A program made the translations under genes and the position numbers. From assembly GCA_910577295.1 (NCBI GenBank), contig CAJTLS010000043.1, forward strand, positions 249 through 14,064: 13,816 nt of DNA, in the 5' to 3' direction. Below the pieces are notes generated by a model, which was given only the letters and a program-made list of their open reading frames with translations, did no database searches and was not told where the DNA came from. Positions 13,038 to 13,816 of this stretch are shown piece after piece; the stretch's first letter is position 1; each line of letters starts with the position of its first letter. Source of the stretch: an uncultured Eubacterium sp. (lineage in GTDB: Bacteria > Bacillota > Clostridia > Lachnospirales > Lachnospiraceae).

Positions 13038-13113
13038 TGGTCCGAGTGGCGGGATTTGAACCCACGGCCTCTTGGTCCCGAACCAAGCGCGCTACCAGCT
13101 GCGCTACACCCGG
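13038..13113 (-). tRNA. tRNA-Pro: tRNA-Pro (anticodon CGG)
   Basis: The 76-base cloverleaf folds fully. The acceptor stem is CCGGGTG/CACTCGG with one G-T pair. The D stem is GCGC/GCGC with loop AGCTGGTA. The anticodon stem is CTTGG/CCAAG with loop TTCGGGA, giving anticodon CGG at 13080-13078. The T stem is GTGGG/CCCGC with loop TTCAAAT. The discriminator is A and CCA is encoded. It has its own promoter and terminator and is adjacent to int, so it is the likely genomic landmark for integration. The gene appears intact. Confidence 0.97.
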
Positions 13114-13170
13114 ATAAATTTGTCGCTATGCCGGAACAAGTGGTAGTCAAGAATTTCTGTAACGAATGAT

Positions 13171-13199
13171 ATTATAGTGATTTGCTTCCCATCTGTCAA
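13171..13199 (-). promoter_or_regulatory. Consensus sigma-A promoter of tRNA-Pro
   Basis: On the minus strand TTGACA (13199-13194) and TATAAT (13176-13171) are both perfect, with a 17-base spacer. Transcription would start about 13164, some 50 bases before the mature tRNA 5' end at 13113. Confidence 0.92.
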
Positions 13200-13419
13200 G
13201 TCAATCCTGCAAATTTTTCAAATTTAATTGTGTAGGAGTGCAATACATGATGGACAATAGAGGAAAAAGCAGAAGGATACATCTTCATCGGTTAAAGTTG
13301 GGGTGTCACACTTAACAGAACCGAGAGACGGCCACATCTTTCATGAGTAAGAGTATAACGCAGGACATAGCATACAGGCAAAACGTCTTTGACAATGGTA
13401 TAATGAAAAGCAAAAATTT

Positions 13420-13600
13420 TTAGATTTTCCAGTGTATAGCAAGCTCGGTGCTGGTGGCTTCAATTCGGGAAATCAGCGCATCCACATACGCCGCTTGTCG
13501 TCAAAACTAACCTCATCCCAATTTTCCAGATAGCCCGATATGCTTTCAATCTGAGAACTTGAAACAGAATTAGCGGTGAGGTCGGCCACCAGCTTTAGAT
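13420..13600 (-). pseudogene. C-terminal remnant of a serine recombinase, frameshifted
   Basis: On the minus strand one frame reads QIESISGYLENWDEVSFDDKRR, down to about 13488. Another continues from 13485 as VDALISRIEATSTELAIHWKI and a stop at 13420. Joined, these give the characteristic C-terminus of large serine recombinases (resolvase/invertase family of clostridial elements). The two halves are linked by CGT-AT-GTG, so one base appears lost (or two gained) at 13486-13487. The N-terminal catalytic domain is not visible to the right within the window, and sequence beyond about 13600 no longer looks homologous. This is a relic of an older, different mobile element. Confidence 0.7.
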
Positions 13601-13816
13601 GTATTTTACAATGCGTTTCATTGCATCCACCCTTCCCGGTATGCGAATGTGGGACAGCCCTCTGCCGTCCCACATGACCTTTTGCTGTAGGGATGGCAAT
13701 CCCCATTAAGTTTGGGACAAAATGTCCCAAAGCAAATGATAATTTCAGGGACAGCCGTGAGAAGGAGTTCAGCTTTGCACCCTCCCTGCGCGCCTGGGAG
13801 GGCGTGATGCCATGGA
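13601..13816. other. Degenerate intergenic DNA with several hairpins
   Basis: No convincing gene is seen. Hairpins occur at 13647-13655/13667-13675 (ATGTGGGAC), 13711-13719/13723-13731 (TTTGGGACA, AAA loop) and 13780-13786/13796-13802 (CCCTCCC). GGGACAGCC occurs at 13651-13659 and 13748-13756. A minus-strand frame stays open through here but has no plausible protein character. The stretch may contain decayed repeats. Confidence 0.4.

Noticed and set aside
13247..13315. 22-codon ORF (MMDNRGKSRRIHLHRLKLG...) with an AGGAG upstream
   Set aside because: It is very short, with no recognisable family and degenerate surroundings. It could be a chance ORF.
13388..13404. TTTGACAATGGTATAAT as a promoter
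   Set aside because: TTGACA and TATAAT are only a few bases apart, so they cannot act as one -35/-10 pair. The extended -10 (TGGTATAAT) alone might work, but nothing downstream on the plus strand needs it.
1..13816. CRISPR array, IS element with terminal repeats, or rRNA
   Set aside because: I saw no regularly spaced direct repeats of CRISPR type, no transposase frame and no rRNA-like sequence. The hairpin arrays have unequal spacing and different stems.

Overview
The window looks like part of an integrated mobile element (an ICE-like or conjugative-type genomic island) in a gut-type Clostridia genome, probably Oscillospirales/Oscillospiraceae-like. Three things support this: strong Gram-positive ribosome binding sites throughout; a secreted protein with InlB-type repeats and three SLH domains; and a TM-less VirD4-type coupling protein with a Tn916-type xis/int pair. 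The taxonomic placement is inference. The left end of the element lies outside the window. The right end is marked by int and a tRNA-Pro(CGG) gene.

Positions 1-3640 hold a tightly packed, GC-richer, plus-strand operon. A hairpin-rich leader (3-138) is followed by six small genes of unknown function (181-1762), a ClpP-like serine protease with an intact catalytic triad (1759-2340), and a VirD4/TraG-type coupling ATPase (2354-3640). Stops and starts overlap or nearly touch, so translation is probably coupled. No relaxase and no VirB4/VirB6 genes are visible, so the transfer machinery is incomplete within this window.

Positions 3641-4573 are non-coding and dense in inverted repeats. First come AT-rich hairpins carrying TTATAA, then GC-rich hairpins, several with three-base loops. 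A plausible promoter (4238-4266) follows, with a transcribed leader containing a strong hairpin and an intrinsic-terminator-like structure. This leader feeds an apparent operon made of a 45-codon ORF with a large internal hairpin, a three-TM coiled-coil membrane protein (4708-5658) and a 1123-aa secreted surface protein (5713-9084). The surface protein has a signal peptide, five InlB/Listeria-Bacteroides-type repeats, a papain-like Cys/His/Asp domain and three SLH repeats. A terminator closes the operon at about 9119-9152.

Positions 9153-11199 are AT-richer cargo. One orphan gene (9362-9955) has its own near-consensus promoter and terminator. A convergent minus-strand gene (10068-10901) encodes a charged, helical protein of unknown function. 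Just beyond its start is a plus-strand ORF that looks like the tail of a truncated gene.

Positions 11200-13037 are the recombination module: an operator-like palindrome, an excisionase-type HTH gene, a hairpin-bearing spacer, a tyrosine integrase, its terminator, and a repeat-rich stretch that probably contains the att site. The tRNA-Pro(CGG) gene (minus strand, 13038-13113) has a textbook sigma-A promoter and its own terminator. Beyond it lies mostly degenerate DNA, including the frameshifted C-terminal remnant of a serine recombinase. This suggests the locus has been hit by mobile elements more than once.
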